Below, in pieces: positions 1-8,995 of a stretch of DNA of 64,000 bases. The notes below the pieces were generated by a model. The model did no database searches, was not told the origin of the DNA, and saw only the letters and a list, made by a program, of their open reading frames with translations. This stretch comes from Streptomyces halobius. Its GTDB lineage: Bacteria; Actinomycetota; Actinomycetes; Streptomycetales; Streptomycetaceae. The DNA lies in NCBI RefSeq assembly GCF_023277745.1, contig NZ_CP086322.1:7378001-7442000 (forward strand), in the 5' to 3' direction. Every line of letters starts with the position of its first letter. The first letter of the stretch is position 1. Both the position numbers and the translations under genes were made by a program.

Positions 1-87
1 GCTCCGACCCGTCCCGGTCATACTCGATACGGCTCGATACGGCTCGGCTCGTACGGTCGGCACGGCATCGCCCGGGAGGAATGCACG

Positions 88-1818
88 GTGGCAGCAGAGG
101 CAGCACCAGTCTGGAGTGTCGACCCCCGAACCGGGAAGCCACGCGAACAGGTTGCGGTGGAGTCCACAGCGGCCGAGGTGGACGCGGCGGTACGCACGGC
201 GCACGCCGCCTTCGCCCCGCTCGCCGACCGCACCGTACGCGCCACCTTCCTGCGCCGCGCCGCCGGTCTGCTCGACGAGGCGGGCGAGGCGGTCATCGAG
301 GCCGCCGACGCCGAGACCGCGCTCGGCCCCGGCCGGCTCACCGGCGAACTCGCCCGCACCACCTACCAGTTGCGGGCCTTCGCGGACGGTGTGACCGAGG
401 GCGCGTTCCTCGACGTACGCATCGACCACGCCGACCCCGACCGCACCCCGCCACGGCCCGACCTGCGCCGCTACAAGATCCCGCTGGGCACCGTCGCGGT
501 CTACGCCGCCAGCAACTTCCCGCTCGCCTTCTCCGTCCCGGGCGGCGACACCGCCAGCGCCCTCGCGGCCGGCTGCCCCGTCGTCGTCAAGGCGCACCCC
601 GACCACCCCGCCACCTCCGAACTCTGCGCCGCGCTGCTGCGCCGCGCCGCCACCGACGTCGGCCTGCCCGAGGGGGTGGTGAACCTGGTGCACGGCTTCC
701 AGGCGGGCATCGACCTGGTGCGCCACCCACTGATCTCCGCCGCCGGGTTCACCGGCTCGGTGCGCGGCGGCCGTGCCCTGTACGACGCGGCCGCGGCCCG
801 CCCGCACCCCATCCCCTTCCACGGCGAACTGGGCAGCCTCAACCCCGTCGTGGTCACCGAGGCCGCGGCCGCGGAACGCGCCGAGCAGCTCGGCACCGGG
901 CTCGCCGCCTCGATGACGCTCGGCGTCGGCCAGTTCTGCGTCAAGCCCGGCCTCGTCCTGGCACCGGCCGGCGACACCGGCGACCGGCTGCTGAAGTCGC
1001 TGACCGCCGCGGTCAGCGACACCGAGCCGGGGGTGCTGCTCGACCACCGGATGCGGGACGCGTTCCTCGACGGCGTCCGCACCCGCGCCGAACTCCCCGA
1101 CGTCCAGGCGCCGGTGACCCCGGGCGCGGGCGGCGAACACACCGTCAGCGCGGGCTTCCTCACCGTCCCCGCCGCTCGCCTCGCCACCGAAGGGCCGCAC
1201 GACCTCCTCCTGGAGGAGTGCTTCGGCCCGGTGACCGTCCTCGCCCGCTACACCGACGAGTCCGAGATCGGCGCCGTACTCGCCCGGCTGTCCGGGAATC
1301 TCACCGCGACGCTCCATCTGGGCGACGCGGAGAGCGCGGGGACCGATGCTGCCGTGGGTACGGAGAGCGCCGCGACCGGTGATGTGGCAGGCGACGCGGG
1401 TGACGCTGGGGATGGTGGTGACGGCGTCGGCCTGGGCGCCCGTGGCGCTGCGGACAGCAACGACGGCATCGGCCTGGGTGCCCGACTGCTCTCCGCGCTC
1501 ACCCCGCTGGCCGGACGCATCGTGGTCAACGGCTGGCCGACCGGTGTCGCGGTAGCCCCCGCCCAGCACCACGGCGGCCCCTACCCGGCCACCACCTCCA
1601 CCTCGACCTCCGTCGGCGGCACCGCCGTCGAACGCTGGCTCCGCCCTGTCGTCTACCAGGACACCCCGCCCGCCCTGCTCCCGCCCGAGCTCCGTGAGGA
1701 CAACCCTCCCCCTGGGGGCACCTCCCGGCGTCAGCCGGGGGACTTCGGCCGGGGGGACCCCCATCTCGCTTCGCTCGGCCTGCCACGTCGTGTCGACGGC
1801 CGTGCCGAGGGCGCGTAG
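88..1818 (+). CDS. Aldehyde dehydrogenase (2,5-dioxovalerate / ketoglutarate semialdehyde dehydrogenase-like)
   Basis: NAD(P)-dependent aldehyde dehydrogenase, probably acting on a semialdehyde from sugar-acid catabolism. Visible family marks are AASNFPLAFS and VVVKAHP in the cofactor-binding half, GFTGS, the glutamate motif FHGELGSLNP and the catalytic-cysteine loop GQFCVKPG. The GTG start has GGGAGGA seven bases upstream (74-80); an ATG at 81 is out of frame. At 576 residues it is longer than the usual 500-525. A Gly/Asp/Ala-rich stretch (about 1330-1490) with an internal 23-bp direct repeat is inserted before the conserved C-terminal part, and the last 35 or so residues are translated from a palindromic repeat. 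It overlaps the next gene by 17 bases. The family is secure; the exact substrate is not. Confidence 0.85.
   Translation: MAAEAAPVWSVDPRTGKPREQVAVESTAAEVDAAVRTAHAAFAPLADRTVRATFLRRAAGLLDEAGEAVIEAADAETALGPGRLTGELARTTYQLRAFADGVTEGAFLDVRIDHADPDRTPPRPDLRRYKIPLGTVAVYAASNFPLAFSVPGGDTASALAAGCPVVVKAHPDHPATSELCAALLRRAATDVGLPEGVVNLVHGFQAGIDLVRHPLISAAGFTGSVRGGRALYDAAAARPHPIPFHGELGSLNPVVVTEAAAAERAEQLGTGLAASMTLGVGQFCVKPGLVLAPAGDTGDRLLKSLTAAVSDTEPGVLLDHRMRDAFLDGVRTRAELPDVQAPVTPGAGGEHTVSAGFLTVPAARLATEGPHDLLLEECFGPVTVLARYTDESEIGAVLARLSGNLTATLHLGDAESAGTDAAVGTESAATGDVAGDAGDAGDGGDGVGLGARGAADSNDGIGLGARLLSALTPLAGRIVVNGWPTGVAVAPAQHHGGPYPATTSTSTSVGGTAVERWLRPVVYQDTPPALLPPELREDNPPPGGTSRRQPGDFGRGDPHLASLGLPRRVDGRAEGA
1420..1484 (+). 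repeat. Direct repeat inside the aldehyde dehydrogenase gene
   Basis: A 23-base unit at 1420-1442 recurs at 1462-1484 with two mismatches; both encode DG(V/I)GLGAR. It lies in a low-complexity Gly/Asp/Ala segment that the rest of the family lacks, so the segment probably grew by slippage or duplication. Confidence 0.7.
1705..1772 (+). repeat. Palindromic GGGGGACCCCC-type element
   Basis: C-run/G-run palindrome with a core of CAGCCGGGGGAC, then CGGCCGGGGGGACCCCC. Related elements in the window lie at 14413-14445, 24010-24044, 36171-36200 and 53712-53743. This copy forms the translated C-terminal tail of the aldehyde dehydrogenase. Confidence 0.65.
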
Positions 1819-2371
1819 CGGCACCGTGCACTCCGCCTCCGGCCTCCGGGTCCGTGCCGCCACCCCCGCCGACCTGGAGACGATTGCCGCCGTGCACACC
1901 CGCGCCCGCGCGGCGTACGCCCGTGCACGGGTCCCGGACGCCCCCTTCGACGCGCCGGCCGAACACGCCCGCCGGCGCGCCGCCTGGGCACACGTCCTGG
2001 GCCGGGCCGACACCGCCGGCCTCTGCGCCGAACGCCATGGCACGGTCGTCGGCGTCGCCTCCTACCTCGCGTGCCCGGCCACCTGCGGCCACCGGCCGGC
2101 GGGCACCGTCACCCTGCAGCAGCTGCATGTCGACCCCGGCCACTGGGGCACCGGCGTCGGCCGTGCACTGCACACCGCCTGCCTGCACGCCTGGCGCGCG
2201 GCCGGCCACTCCCGTGCCGTCCTCGACGTGCTCTGGCACAACCACCGTGCCCGCGCCTTCTACGCCGGCCTCGGCTGGCGCCCCGCCCCGGACCGCCGCC
2301 CGGCCCCCGATGCCAGCCACCTCACGCTGGTGCTGCCCCTGGCCCCGGACGTCCCTCCCGCCGGGCGATGA
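1802..2371 (+). CDS. GNAT family N-acetyltransferase
   Basis: Small acetyl-CoA-dependent acyltransferase of unknown acceptor. The fold is readable from LRVRAATPADLETI (first strand), LQQLHVDPGHWGTGVGRALH (acetyl-CoA pyrophosphate loop, Q/R-x-x-G-x-G/A type) and HNHRARAFYAGLGW (final helix-strand motif). The frame is open upstream to a GTG at 1694, but that part translates the palindromic repeat. GTG 1802 or 1826 is the more likely start, with no clear ribosome site for either. It overlaps the aldehyde dehydrogenase at its 5' end and the convergent methyltransferase at its 3' end by 50 bases. Confidence 0.75.
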   Translation: MPRARSGTVHSASGLRVRAATPADLETIAAVHTRARAAYARARVPDAPFDAPAEHARRRAAWAHVLGRADTAGLCAERHGTVVGVASYLACPATCGHRPAGTVTLQQLHVDPGHWGTGVGRALHTACLHAWRAAGHSRAVLDVLWHNHRARAFYAGLGWRPAPDRRPAPDASHLTLVLPLAPDVPPAGR

Positions 2372-3002
2372 TCTGCAGCCGTTTCGCGGTGTGCCCGTTC
2401 AGCGTCGCGACCGACCCCACCCGCTCTCGCAGCACCGAGAACCCCGCCTCGCGCACCAGTCCCCGCAGCCGCTCCGGCGCATGATGGCGGAACACCCCGC
2501 CATCGGGCGTCGTGAACACCCCATAGATGCCGCACTCTTCCCGCCACCGCCCGTACCGCTCCTTGTGGTACGCGTCGTACTGCAGCGGCACATCGCTCAG
2601 ATACAGCACCCCACCCGGCCGTACCAGCCGCCCCAGCTCCGCGACGATCGCCGACTGCGCCGCGTCCTGCGGAACGCACGTCAGCACCGCGAACAGCAGC
2701 GCCGCGTCAAACTCCGCGTCGTCGAACGGCAACGGGAAGTCCACCCAGCGCATCAGATCCAGCCCGGGGTGTTCGCGCCGCCCGCGCTCGATGAGTGCCG
2801 CCGAGACATCCACCCCGAGCAACGACCGATAACCGAGCCCGGCCAGCTCGGCCGTCAGCCGTCCGTAACCGCAGCCGTAGTCCAGCACCCGGGCGGTACG
2901 CGGCAGATAGCCGTCCAGCAATTCCGTATCGAGCGGATGGGTGAAGGTCTTGGCGGAACCGGTCGTTTCCCAGAAAGCGAGAAGATCCTGAGGTGAGGTC
3001 AT
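2322..3002 (-). CDS. Class I SAM-dependent methyltransferase
   Basis: 226 residues. Motif I is VLDYGCGYGRL, followed by the acidic GVDVSAALIERG (end of strand 2), FDAALLFAVLTCVP (motif II) and LVRPGGVLYLSDVP (motif III), which is the standard Rossmann methyltransferase order. The substrate cannot be told. The C-terminal half, with VREAGFSVLRERV, is also typical of type 11/12 methyltransferases. It converges on the GNAT gene and overlaps it; no terminator hairpin is visible between them. Confidence 0.8.
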   Translation of the reverse strand: MTSPQDLLAFWETTGSAKTFTHPLDTELLDGYLPRTARVLDYGCGYGRLTAELAGLGYRSLLGVDVSAALIERGRREHPGLDLMRWVDFPLPFDDAEFDAALLFAVLTCVPQDAAQSAIVAELGRLVRPGGVLYLSDVPLQYDAYHKERYGRWREECGIYGVFTTPDGGVFRHHAPERLRGLVREAGFSVLRERVGSVATLNGHTAKRLQIIARREGRPGPGAAPA

Positions 3003-3071
3003 AACGGGACCGTACGTCCTTGCCGTTATGTCTGTCCTGCTCTGCGCCTGTCTCGTCTGCGCCTGTCCTGT

Positions 3072-3395
3072 CTACGCCTGTCTCGTCTCGAAACGGATTA
3101 CCTTGCCGTCCTGGACGGTGAACCGCCAGCGGGTGCGCATATCGCCCCAGGTGTCATTGCTGTAGCGGGCCAGCAGTGAAAGCCCGTCATCGGTCTCCGA
3201 CTCCACCTCCATATGGCCGTTCGAGGAGAAGATCTCCTGCTCGGTCCACTGCCTCAGATCGCGGTCGGTACCGTCGTCGGACATCGTCGCATCCGGTGCC
3301 AGCGCGGCCTGGAAACCGCTGCGGTCATGGGCGTTGAGCGCGGTGACGAAGGCGCGTACAACGGGGTTGGTCAGGCTTTCGGCGGGAATGCTCAC
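3072..3395 (-). CDS. SnoaL-like / NTF2-fold protein
   Basis: About 107 residues with the NTF2-like pattern: helix VRAFVTALNAHDRSGFQAAL, then ALAPDATMSDDG, and a curved sheet ending TRWRFTVQDGKVIRFETRQ. It may be a small ligand-binding protein or a polyketide-cyclase-like protein of unknown role. An ATG at 3401 abuts the GAAGGA ribosome site, whereas the GTG two codons later has six bases of spacing, so I place the start at 3395. It lies 70 bases downstream of the methyltransferase gene, on the same strand but transcribed first. Confidence 0.7.
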   Translation of the reverse strand: MSIPAESLTNPVVRAFVTALNAHDRSGFQAALAPDATMSDDGTDRDLRQWTEQEIFSSNGHMEVESETDDGLSLLARYSNDTWGDMRTRWRFTVQDGKVIRFETRQA

Positions 3396-3773
3396 GACCA
3401 TTCCTTCAATTCGGGGAGCGTTCGGGGAGGCTTTCGCGAAGGGTTCGGGAGGCTTTCCGGAATCGTTCGGGAGGATCCCGGGAATCCCCCTGGAAGAATC
3501 TTGGAGAATGTTCGGGAAGCGGGAAGCGGGAAGCGGGAAGCGGGAAGCGCGGGACAGGGAATCCCCGGCAGGATAATTTCCGGAGGGCTCCCGCCGGGCA
3601 CCGGCGGCGTGTCGAGCGTGCCGCGGCGCTGCTGACGTCGCTTCCCCGCCGGGTGTTGAGGGAGCGTTGCCCCGTCCGCGTCCCCCGCTGACCTGCGCGG
3701 ATAAGGGATGCTTGCGGAACGGCGAAGAGAATTTGTCATAGACGGGGAGCCGGACGCCGAGCAGAGTGGGGGC
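3396..3773. other. Intergenic region with GGGAAGC tandem repeat
   Basis: No gene is visible. Five perfect tandem copies of the 7-mer GGGAAGC run from 3514 to 3548. Before them, 3400-3500 holds degenerate units of the form TTCGGGAGG(C)TTTCG. The region should carry the divergent promoters of the SnoaL-like gene and the PLP enzyme, but no convincing -35/-10 pair stands out. Confidence 0.7.
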
Positions 3774-4856
3774 ATGCAGCGACCTGAGCCATGTGCCTCA
3801 CTCGGCGGGAGCGAATTCGCTCCCGAGACGACCTATCTGAATTCCGCCTCCAGCGGACTCCTCCCGGCCCGCACCGCCGCTGCCCTGCGCGCGGCCCTCG
3901 ACGAATCCACCTCCTACGGCACCATGGGCCGCGACTACTTCGGTCCCGCCGCGGCCTCCCGGGCCGCCTTCGCCCGGCTGTTGGACGTCCCCGAGGAGCG
4001 GGTCGCCCTCGGCAGCTCGGTCGCGGTGCACTCCGCGTTCGTCGCCGGCACGCTCCCACCGGGCGCCGAAGTGCTGGTCCCGGAGGGTGACTTCAGCTCT
4101 CTGGTCAATCCGTTCGCCGCGCGCCCCGGCATCAAGCTGCGCACCGCGCCGCTGGCAGACCTCGCCGAGGCGGTGCGTCCCGGCACCGCGCTGGTCGCGT
4201 TCAGCGCCGTGCAGTCGAGGGACGGCCGGATCGCCGACATGGCCGCGGTACGGGAGGCCGCGCGGGCCCATGGGGCGCGTACCTTCCTGGACGTCACGCA
4301 GGCAGCCGGCTGGCTGCCGTTGAGCGTCGCCGGCTTCGACTACGTCACCTGCGGGGCCTACAAGTGGCTGCTGTGCCCGCGCGGCGCCACCTTCATGGCG
4401 TTCGGCGGGGACGCGGCCGAGGGCGGCGCCGGGGCCTGGCCGGACCCGCTGCACGCGGGCTGGGTGGCCGGTGAGGACTTCGACGAGTCCTGCTACGGCC
4501 CGATCCGCCGGCCGGCCACCACCGCCCGGCGCTTCGATGAACCGCACGCCTACTACGCGTACGTCGGCGCCCAGCACTCCCTCACCCTCATCGACGAGAT
4601 CGGCATCGCCGCCATCCACGCCCACAACACCGCGCTCGCCGACCACTACCGGGCCGGTCTGGCCGGGCTCGGCCGCACCCTCGTCCCGGCACCCGGTTCG
4701 GCGATCGTGTCCACCCCGGGACTCGCCGGCGCGGAGAGCCGGCTGGCCGAGGCGGGCGTACGGGTCTCGGTGCGCGACGGGCAGCTGCGCGCGGCCTTCC
4801 ACCTCTACAACTCCACGGATGACGTGGACCGGCTGCTGGGACTGCTGCGCCGGTAG
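3774..4856 (+). CDS. PLP-dependent class V aminotransferase family enzyme
   Basis: 360 residues, NifS/kynureninase-type fold. TTYLNSASSGLLP is the N-terminal substrate region, LVAFSAVQSRDGR and TFLDVTQAAGW carry the Asp-x-x-Gln PLP-ring contacts, and the Schiff-base lysine is in CGAYKWLLCP. The members I would compare with are isopenicillin-N-epimerase-like and cysteine-desulfurase-like proteins; the substrate is unknown. ATG 3774 is chosen because it is just before the conserved N-terminus and follows a G-rich stretch; an in-frame ATG at 3708 would add 22 unconserved residues. It is a single gene, convergent with the ectoine operon. Confidence 0.75.
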   Translation: MQRPEPCASLGGSEFAPETTYLNSASSGLLPARTAAALRAALDESTSYGTMGRDYFGPAAASRAAFARLLDVPEERVALGSSVAVHSAFVAGTLPPGAEVLVPEGDFSSLVNPFAARPGIKLRTAPLADLAEAVRPGTALVAFSAVQSRDGRIADMAAVREAARAHGARTFLDVTQAAGWLPLSVAGFDYVTCGAYKWLLCPRGATFMAFGGDAAEGGAGAWPDPLHAGWVAGEDFDESCYGPIRRPATTARRFDEPHAYYAYVGAQHSLTLIDEIGIAAIHAHNTALADHYRAGLAGLGRTLVPAPGSAIVSTPGLAGAESRLAEAGVRVSVRDGQLRAAFHLYNSTDDVDRLLGLLRR

Positions 4857-4980
4857 GGAATGAAGTTCCCCTGAGCTCCGCGCGACCGGCGCTGCTTCTG
4901 CCGGTGTCGTGGCGTCTCGTTCCGTGCCGTGCTGGAAGGGGCTTCTGGTAGGGGGCCGCCATGCCGTACGTCCGCCTCGC

Positions 4981-5021
4981 GGCGCGGCCGCCGCACAGAC
5001 CCACTGTGCGGCGGCCGCGCC
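4981..5021. terminator. Bidirectional terminator, ectD end
   Basis: Perfect 18-bp stem (4981-4998 with 5004-5021) and a five-base loop, between the PLP enzyme and ectD, which converge here. There is no T-run, as is usual in Streptomyces. Confidence 0.85.
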
Positions 5022-5063
5022 ACCGGTGCTTCCGCATGCCCTCAGGCCACGGGGTTCGTCGCC

Positions 5064-5963
5064 CTACTTCACGGGGGTGAAGTCCCGCGCGCCGATGTAC
5101 TCCGGCCGCCGGACCGGCGCCGCGAACGGCTCCACCGCCGTGTTCTCCACGCTGTTGAACACGATGAAGACATTGCTGCGCGGGTACGGCGTGATGTTGT
5201 CACCGGAGCCGTGCATCGCGTTGCAGTCGAACCAGGTCGCCGAGCCGGCCTTGCCGGTGAACAGGCGGATGCCGTGCTCGTCCGCCATGTTCGTCAGGAT
5301 CTTGTCCGACGGGATGCCCGCGTCCTGCATCTGCAGCGACCGCTTGTAGTTGTCCTTCGGCGTCTCACCCTCGCAGCCCACGAAGTGCCGGTGCGACCCG
5401 GGCATGATCATCAGCCCGCCGTTGGTGTCGTAGTTCTCCGTCAGCGCGATCGAGACCGACACGGTGCGCATGTTCGGCAGACCGTCCTCGGCGTGCCAGG
5501 TCTCGAAGTCGGAGTGCCAGTAGAAGCCCGAGGCACCGAAACCGGGCTTCACATTGATCCGTGACTGGTGGACATAGACGTCCGAGCCCAGGATCTGCCG
5601 GGCGCGGCCGACCACCCGCGGATCGGCGACCAGCTTGGCGAACACCTCGCTGATCTTGTGCACCTCGAAGACGGACCGGACGCTCTGCGACTTCGGCTCG
5701 ACGATGGAGCGCGGGTTGGCGCGCATCGCCGGGTCGAGAACGAGCCGGTCCAGTTCGGCGCGGTACACCGCGACTTCTTCCGCCGTGAGCAGTTCCGGGA
5801 TGGCGAAAAAGCCGTCGCGTTCGAAGTCGCTCAGCTCGGACGGCTCGAAGGGGCCGGCCGCTCCGGGCTGCGACCACACCACCGGGTCCTTCCGCGGGGT
5901 GATCACCTCAGCGGTCCCACGGGTCGGGTACAGGTCGGCGGTGCGCTCGGGTGCGGTGGTCAT
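5064..5963 (-). CDS. ectD: Ectoine hydroxylase
   Basis: Fe(II)/2-oxoglutarate dioxygenase that converts ectoine to 5-hydroxyectoine in the cytoplasm. The iron ligands are visible as His150 and Asp152 in the FYWHSDFETWH motif and His251 in NAMHGSGDN. The EctD signature GGLMIMPGSHRHFVGCEGE is intact. Length 299 residues is typical. The frame is open for a further 107 codons upstream, but the ATG at 5963 matches the family N-terminus. It is the last gene of ectABCD, 112 bases after ectC, which suggests that the strain makes hydroxyectoine as well as ectoine. Confidence 0.95.
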   Translation of the reverse strand: MTTAPERTADLYPTRGTAEVITPRKDPVVWSQPGAAGPFEPSELSDFERDGFFAIPELLTAEEVAVYRAELDRLVLDPAMRANPRSIVEPKSQSVRSVFEVHKISEVFAKLVADPRVVGRARQILGSDVYVHQSRINVKPGFGASGFYWHSDFETWHAEDGLPNMRTVSVSIALTENYDTNGGLMIMPGSHRHFVGCEGETPKDNYKRSLQMQDAGIPSDKILTNMADEHGIRLFTGKAGSATWFDCNAMHGSGDNITPYPRSNVFIVFNSVENTAVEPFAAPVRRPEYIGARDFTPVK

Positions 5964-6075
5964 GGTGTTGCCTTCCTCTCCTCTCGTACGTGCTCTTCTT
6001 ACCTGCGCGTGATGCGTGCCTTCCTCAGCTGCCGGACGGGGCAGCCGACTGCCGGACGGGGCAGACGGATGCGGC

Positions 6076-6480
6076 TCAGCCCAGTTCGGGCTCGGTGAGC
6101 AACGGGTAGACCCCGTTCTCGTCGTGGTCCTCACGGCCGGTGACCGGAGGGTTGAACACACACACGCAGCGGAAGTCCTGCTTGATCCGCATGGTGTGCT
6201 TCTCATGCCCGTCGAGCAGGTACATCGTGCCCGGCGTAATGGTGAATTTCTCGCCGGTCTCGTCGTTGGTGAGCTCGGCCTCACCCTCGACGCACAGGAC
6301 GGCCTCGTAGTGGTTGGCGTACCACATCGAGGTCTCGGTCCCCGCGTACAGGGTGGTCTCGTGCAGGGAGAAGCCGACGCCCTCCTTGGCGAGCACGATG
6401 CGCTTGCTCTCCCATGTGCCGGACTGGGACTTGACGTGGCGGTCGGTGCCCTCGATGTCCTTGAACGAGCGGACGATCAC
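6076..6480 (-). CDS. ectC: L-ectoine synthase
   Basis: Cupin-fold dehydratase that cyclises N-gamma-acetyl-diaminobutyrate to ectoine. At 134 residues it is full length. The cupin core is visible in [18 protein letters not shown] and [14 protein letters not shown], with the Glu, Tyr and His metal and substrate residues in place. ATG start at 6480, 46 bases after ectB. Confidence 0.95.
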   Translation of the reverse strand: MIVRSFKDIEGTDRHVKSQSGTWESKRIVLAKEGVGFSLHETTLYAGTETSMWYANHYEAVLCVEGEAELTNDETGEKFTITPGTMYLLDGHEKHTMRIKQDFRCVCVFNPPVTGREDHDENGVYPLLTEPELG

Positions 6481-6526
6481 GGTGAGTCGTTGCCTTTCTG
6501 TGAAACGGTCGGGAACTCCGCGCCGG

Positions 6527-7795
6527 TCAGGCGCAGTCGCGGGTCGCGCGGGCGAGGATCCGCAGACCCTCGTCCAGTTCCTCGGGGGTGGTCGTCAGCG
6601 CCGGGAGCAGCTTGACGACCTCGCTCTCCGGGCCGGAGGTCTCGATCAGCAGACCCAGCTCGAAGGCGCGCTTGGCGATCTTGTTGGCGAGGCTCTTGTC
6701 CACGCACTCCAGGCCCCACACCAGACCGCGGCCGCGGTACTCGGTGAAGGCCCCGGGGTGCTCCTCGACGATGGCCTTGAGGTGCTCCTCGACGATCTCA
6801 CCCCGGGCCAGGGTCTGCTTCTCCATCTGGCCGTCGGCCCAGTACGTGTCCAGCGCGGCGGCGGCCGTGACGAAGGCCGGGTTGTTGCCCCGGAAGGTGC
6901 CGTTGTGCTCGCCCGCCTCCCAGACGTCCAGCTCCGGCTTGAACAGGGTGAGCGCGAGCGGCAGGCCGTAGCCGCTGATGGACTTCGAGACGGTGACGAT
7001 GTCCGGCACGATGCCCGCCTCCTCGAAGGAGAAGAAGGCACCCGTTCGGCCGCAACCCATCTGGATGTCGTCCACGATCAGCAGCATGTCGCGGCGCTTG
7101 CACAGATCGGACAGGGCGCGCAGCCAGTCGGCGCGGGCGACGTTGATGCCGCCCTCGCCCTGGACCGTCTCGACGATCACCGCGGCGGGCTGGTTGAGGC
7201 CCGAGCCCTGGTCCTCCAGCAGCTTCTCGAACCACAGGAAGTCCGGGATCTGGCCGTCGAGGTAGTTGTCGAACGGCATCGGGGTGCCGTGCACCAGCGG
7301 GATGCCCGCGCCGGCCCGCTTGAAGGCGTTGCCGGTCACGGCCAGCGAGCCGAGCGACATGCCGTGGAAGGCGTTGGTGAAGGACACGATCGACTCGCGG
7401 CCCTTGACCTTACGGGCCAGCTTCAGCGCGGCCTCGACGGCGTTGGTGCCCGTCGGGCCCGGGAACATGACCTTGTAGGGCAGGTCACGCGGCCGCAGGA
7501 TGATGTTCTGGAAGGACTCCAGGAACGCCCGCTTGGCCGTGGTGGACATGTCCAGGCCGTGGGTGACGCCGTCCCGCTCGATGTAGTCGATCAGGGCGCG
7601 TTTCAGCACCGGGTTGTTGTGGCCGTAGTTGAGCGAGCCGGCGCCGGCGAAGAAGTCGAGGTACGTGTGGCCGTCCTCGTCGGTCATACGGCTGCCCTGC
7701 GCGCGGTCGAAGACGGTGGGCCAGCCACGGCAGTAGCTGCGCACCTCCGACTCCACGGTCTCGAAGACGCTGAGGTCGGGCTGGGTGATAGTCAC
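6527..7795 (-). CDS. ectB: Diaminobutyrate--2-oxoglutarate aminotransferase
   Basis: First ectoine-pathway enzyme, making L-2,4-diaminobutyrate from aspartate semialdehyde and glutamate. 422 residues, class III aminotransferase. [18 protein letters not shown] binds phosphate, [13 protein letters not shown] holds the aspartate, and Lys271 in VTVSKSISG is the PLP lysine. The GTG at 7795 with GGAG about eight bases upstream gives the normal N-terminus [11 protein letters not shown]; an overlapping ATG is out of frame. It follows ectA after 127 bases. Confidence 0.95.
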   Translation of the reverse strand: MTITQPDLSVFETVESEVRSYCRGWPTVFDRAQGSRMTDEDGHTYLDFFAGAGSLNYGHNNPVLKRALIDYIERDGVTHGLDMSTTAKRAFLESFQNIILRPRDLPYKVMFPGPTGTNAVEAALKLARKVKGRESIVSFTNAFHGMSLGSLAVTGNAFKRAGAGIPLVHGTPMPFDNYLDGQIPDFLWFEKLLEDQGSGLNQPAAVIVETVQGEGGINVARADWLRALSDLCKRRDMLLIVDDIQMGCGRTGAFFSFEEAGIVPDIVTVSKSISGYGLPLALTLFKPELDVWEAGEHNGTFRGNNPAFVTAAAALDTYWADGQMEKQTLARGEIVEEHLKAIVEEHPGAFTEYRGRGLVWGLECVDKSLANKIAKRAFELGLLIETSGPESEVVKLLPALTTTPEELDEGLRILARATRDCA

Positions 7796-7922
7796 AGCAT
7801 GCTCCAGGGAGATGAGTGCGAAAGAGGGGGGAAGACTGAGGGGGCCGATCGATGCCGGCCGCGTGGGGTGCGGGGACCCGTGGGTGCGCATGCGGCAGTA
7901 CGGCCGCGGGGCACGCGGGACG

Positions 7923-8489
7923 TCACTGCCCGGTACCGGCCGGTACGTCGAACGGGCCGATGAGGTGCAGGACCTCCGGCTCGTGGCCCTGTTCCGGGAA
8001 CAGTCCCGCGTCGAAGAGGACCTCACGGCCCAGTGCCACTCCGTGGCGCTCGGCGAACGACGCGAACAGCTGGTTCGAGGCGGCGTTGTCGGGCGTGATG
8101 GTGGTCTCGACGAATCTGATGCCCAGCTCATGCGTGGCGCGGGTGGTCAGCCCGTCCAGGAGTGCGGCCGCCAGCCCCTGACCACGGTGCGCGTCGTCGA
8201 CGGCGACCTGCCAGACGACGAGTGTCTCCGGGCGGTCGGGGCGGATGTAGCCGGTGATGAAGGCGGCCGGCTCGCCCTCCGTGTCGCGGGCGACGACGGA
8301 GGTGGCGGCGAAGTCGCGACACCACAAGAGGTAGCTGTAGGAGGAGTTGAGGTCCAGCGCCTTGGAGTCGCGGGCGATGCGCCAGATCGCGGCTCCGTCC
8401 TCCACGCGTGGGGTGTCGAGCTTGAAGCCCTCCGGCAATTCTCTGATATCGGTGCGGGCACGTGCATGGTCTGCTTGTGCGGCGGTCAT
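7923..8489 (-). CDS. ectA: L-2,4-diaminobutyrate acetyltransferase
   Basis: GNAT-fold enzyme that acetylates diaminobutyrate on the gamma amino group. 188 residues. LDLNSSYSYLLWCRDF is the EctA substrate region and DDAHRGQGLAAALLDGL the acetyl-CoA loop. ATG 8489 matches the family start. It is the first gene of the operon. The upstream region is unusually AT-rich for this genome, and a loose -10 of the TAAATT type lies just upstream of the start. Confidence 0.95.
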   Translation of the reverse strand: MTAAQADHARARTDIRELPEGFKLDTPRVEDGAAIWRIARDSKALDLNSSYSYLLWCRDFAATSVVARDTEGEPAAFITGYIRPDRPETLVVWQVAVDDAHRGQGLAAALLDGLTTRATHELGIRFVETTITPDNAASNQLFASFAERHGVALGREVLFDAGLFPEQGHEPEVLHLIGPFDVPAGTGQ

Positions 8490-8995
8490 GGAAATCAAAT
8501 TTACCCAGGGAAAAACGAAATTGCATCGCGGGCAGGGGTTACGCCGACGGCTTGGTTGTGTTATCGCGCGGGGGCGCCCGAGCGCGCGGATCCATCGCGG
8601 GATGTCCCGATTTGACCAGGAGATTCGGGGTGAAACGGACACATTGTGTAGTCGGTCACAGCTCCGTAACGTCATGGAGACGCGTCCGAATTACGGTACT
8701 TGACGCTAGCGAAATCTTGGCGTTTGAGGTGCGGAAAACCGGGCAGAAGAATACGGGAAGCTGTGCTTCTGAAGAATTGGGAATTCGCAAGTGGAAGGTC
8801 TCCCGGAAGGCATCCGGGAGAGAAAGCGGGGCGGCCGCGGGGGTTTCCGCGAAACGTCCGGGATAACGCCCGGGAAGCCGCAGAAGCGGCCCACGGACGG
8901 CGCGGAACCAGCCCCCGGGCGCTCGGTGGACCGCTGGGGGACGGCCGGGAGAAGGCCCTCTCCGCCCGCCGCGGCACCCGGCATACAGTGCCTGC
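8490..8995. other. Intergenic region between ectA and the amidohydrolase
   Basis: No gene is visible. The ectA side (8490-8720) is the least GC-rich stretch nearby and must contain the ect promoter; I see only a weak TGCAAT-16-TAAATT candidate on the minus strand. A perfect 8-bp hairpin lies at 8800-8820 (CTCCCGGA, loop AGGCA, TCCGGGAG). The right end holds the TACAGT element of the amidohydrolase. Confidence 0.6.
8984..8989 (+). promoter_or_regulatory. Candidate -10 element for a leaderless amidohydrolase mRNA
   Basis: TACAGT fits the TANNNT -10 pattern and ends six bases before the ATG at 8996. The ATG has no Shine-Dalgarno sequence, which fits a transcript starting at the start codon. I see no clear -35. 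Confidence 0.45.

Noticed and set aside
5964..6284. Upstream extension of ectD by 107 codons
   Set aside because: It runs into ectC and has no similarity to EctD; the ATG at 5963 matches the family N-terminus.
6314..7963. 549-codon plus-strand frame across ectB and ectC
   Set aside because: Antisense to the ectoine genes, whose active-site motifs are intact.
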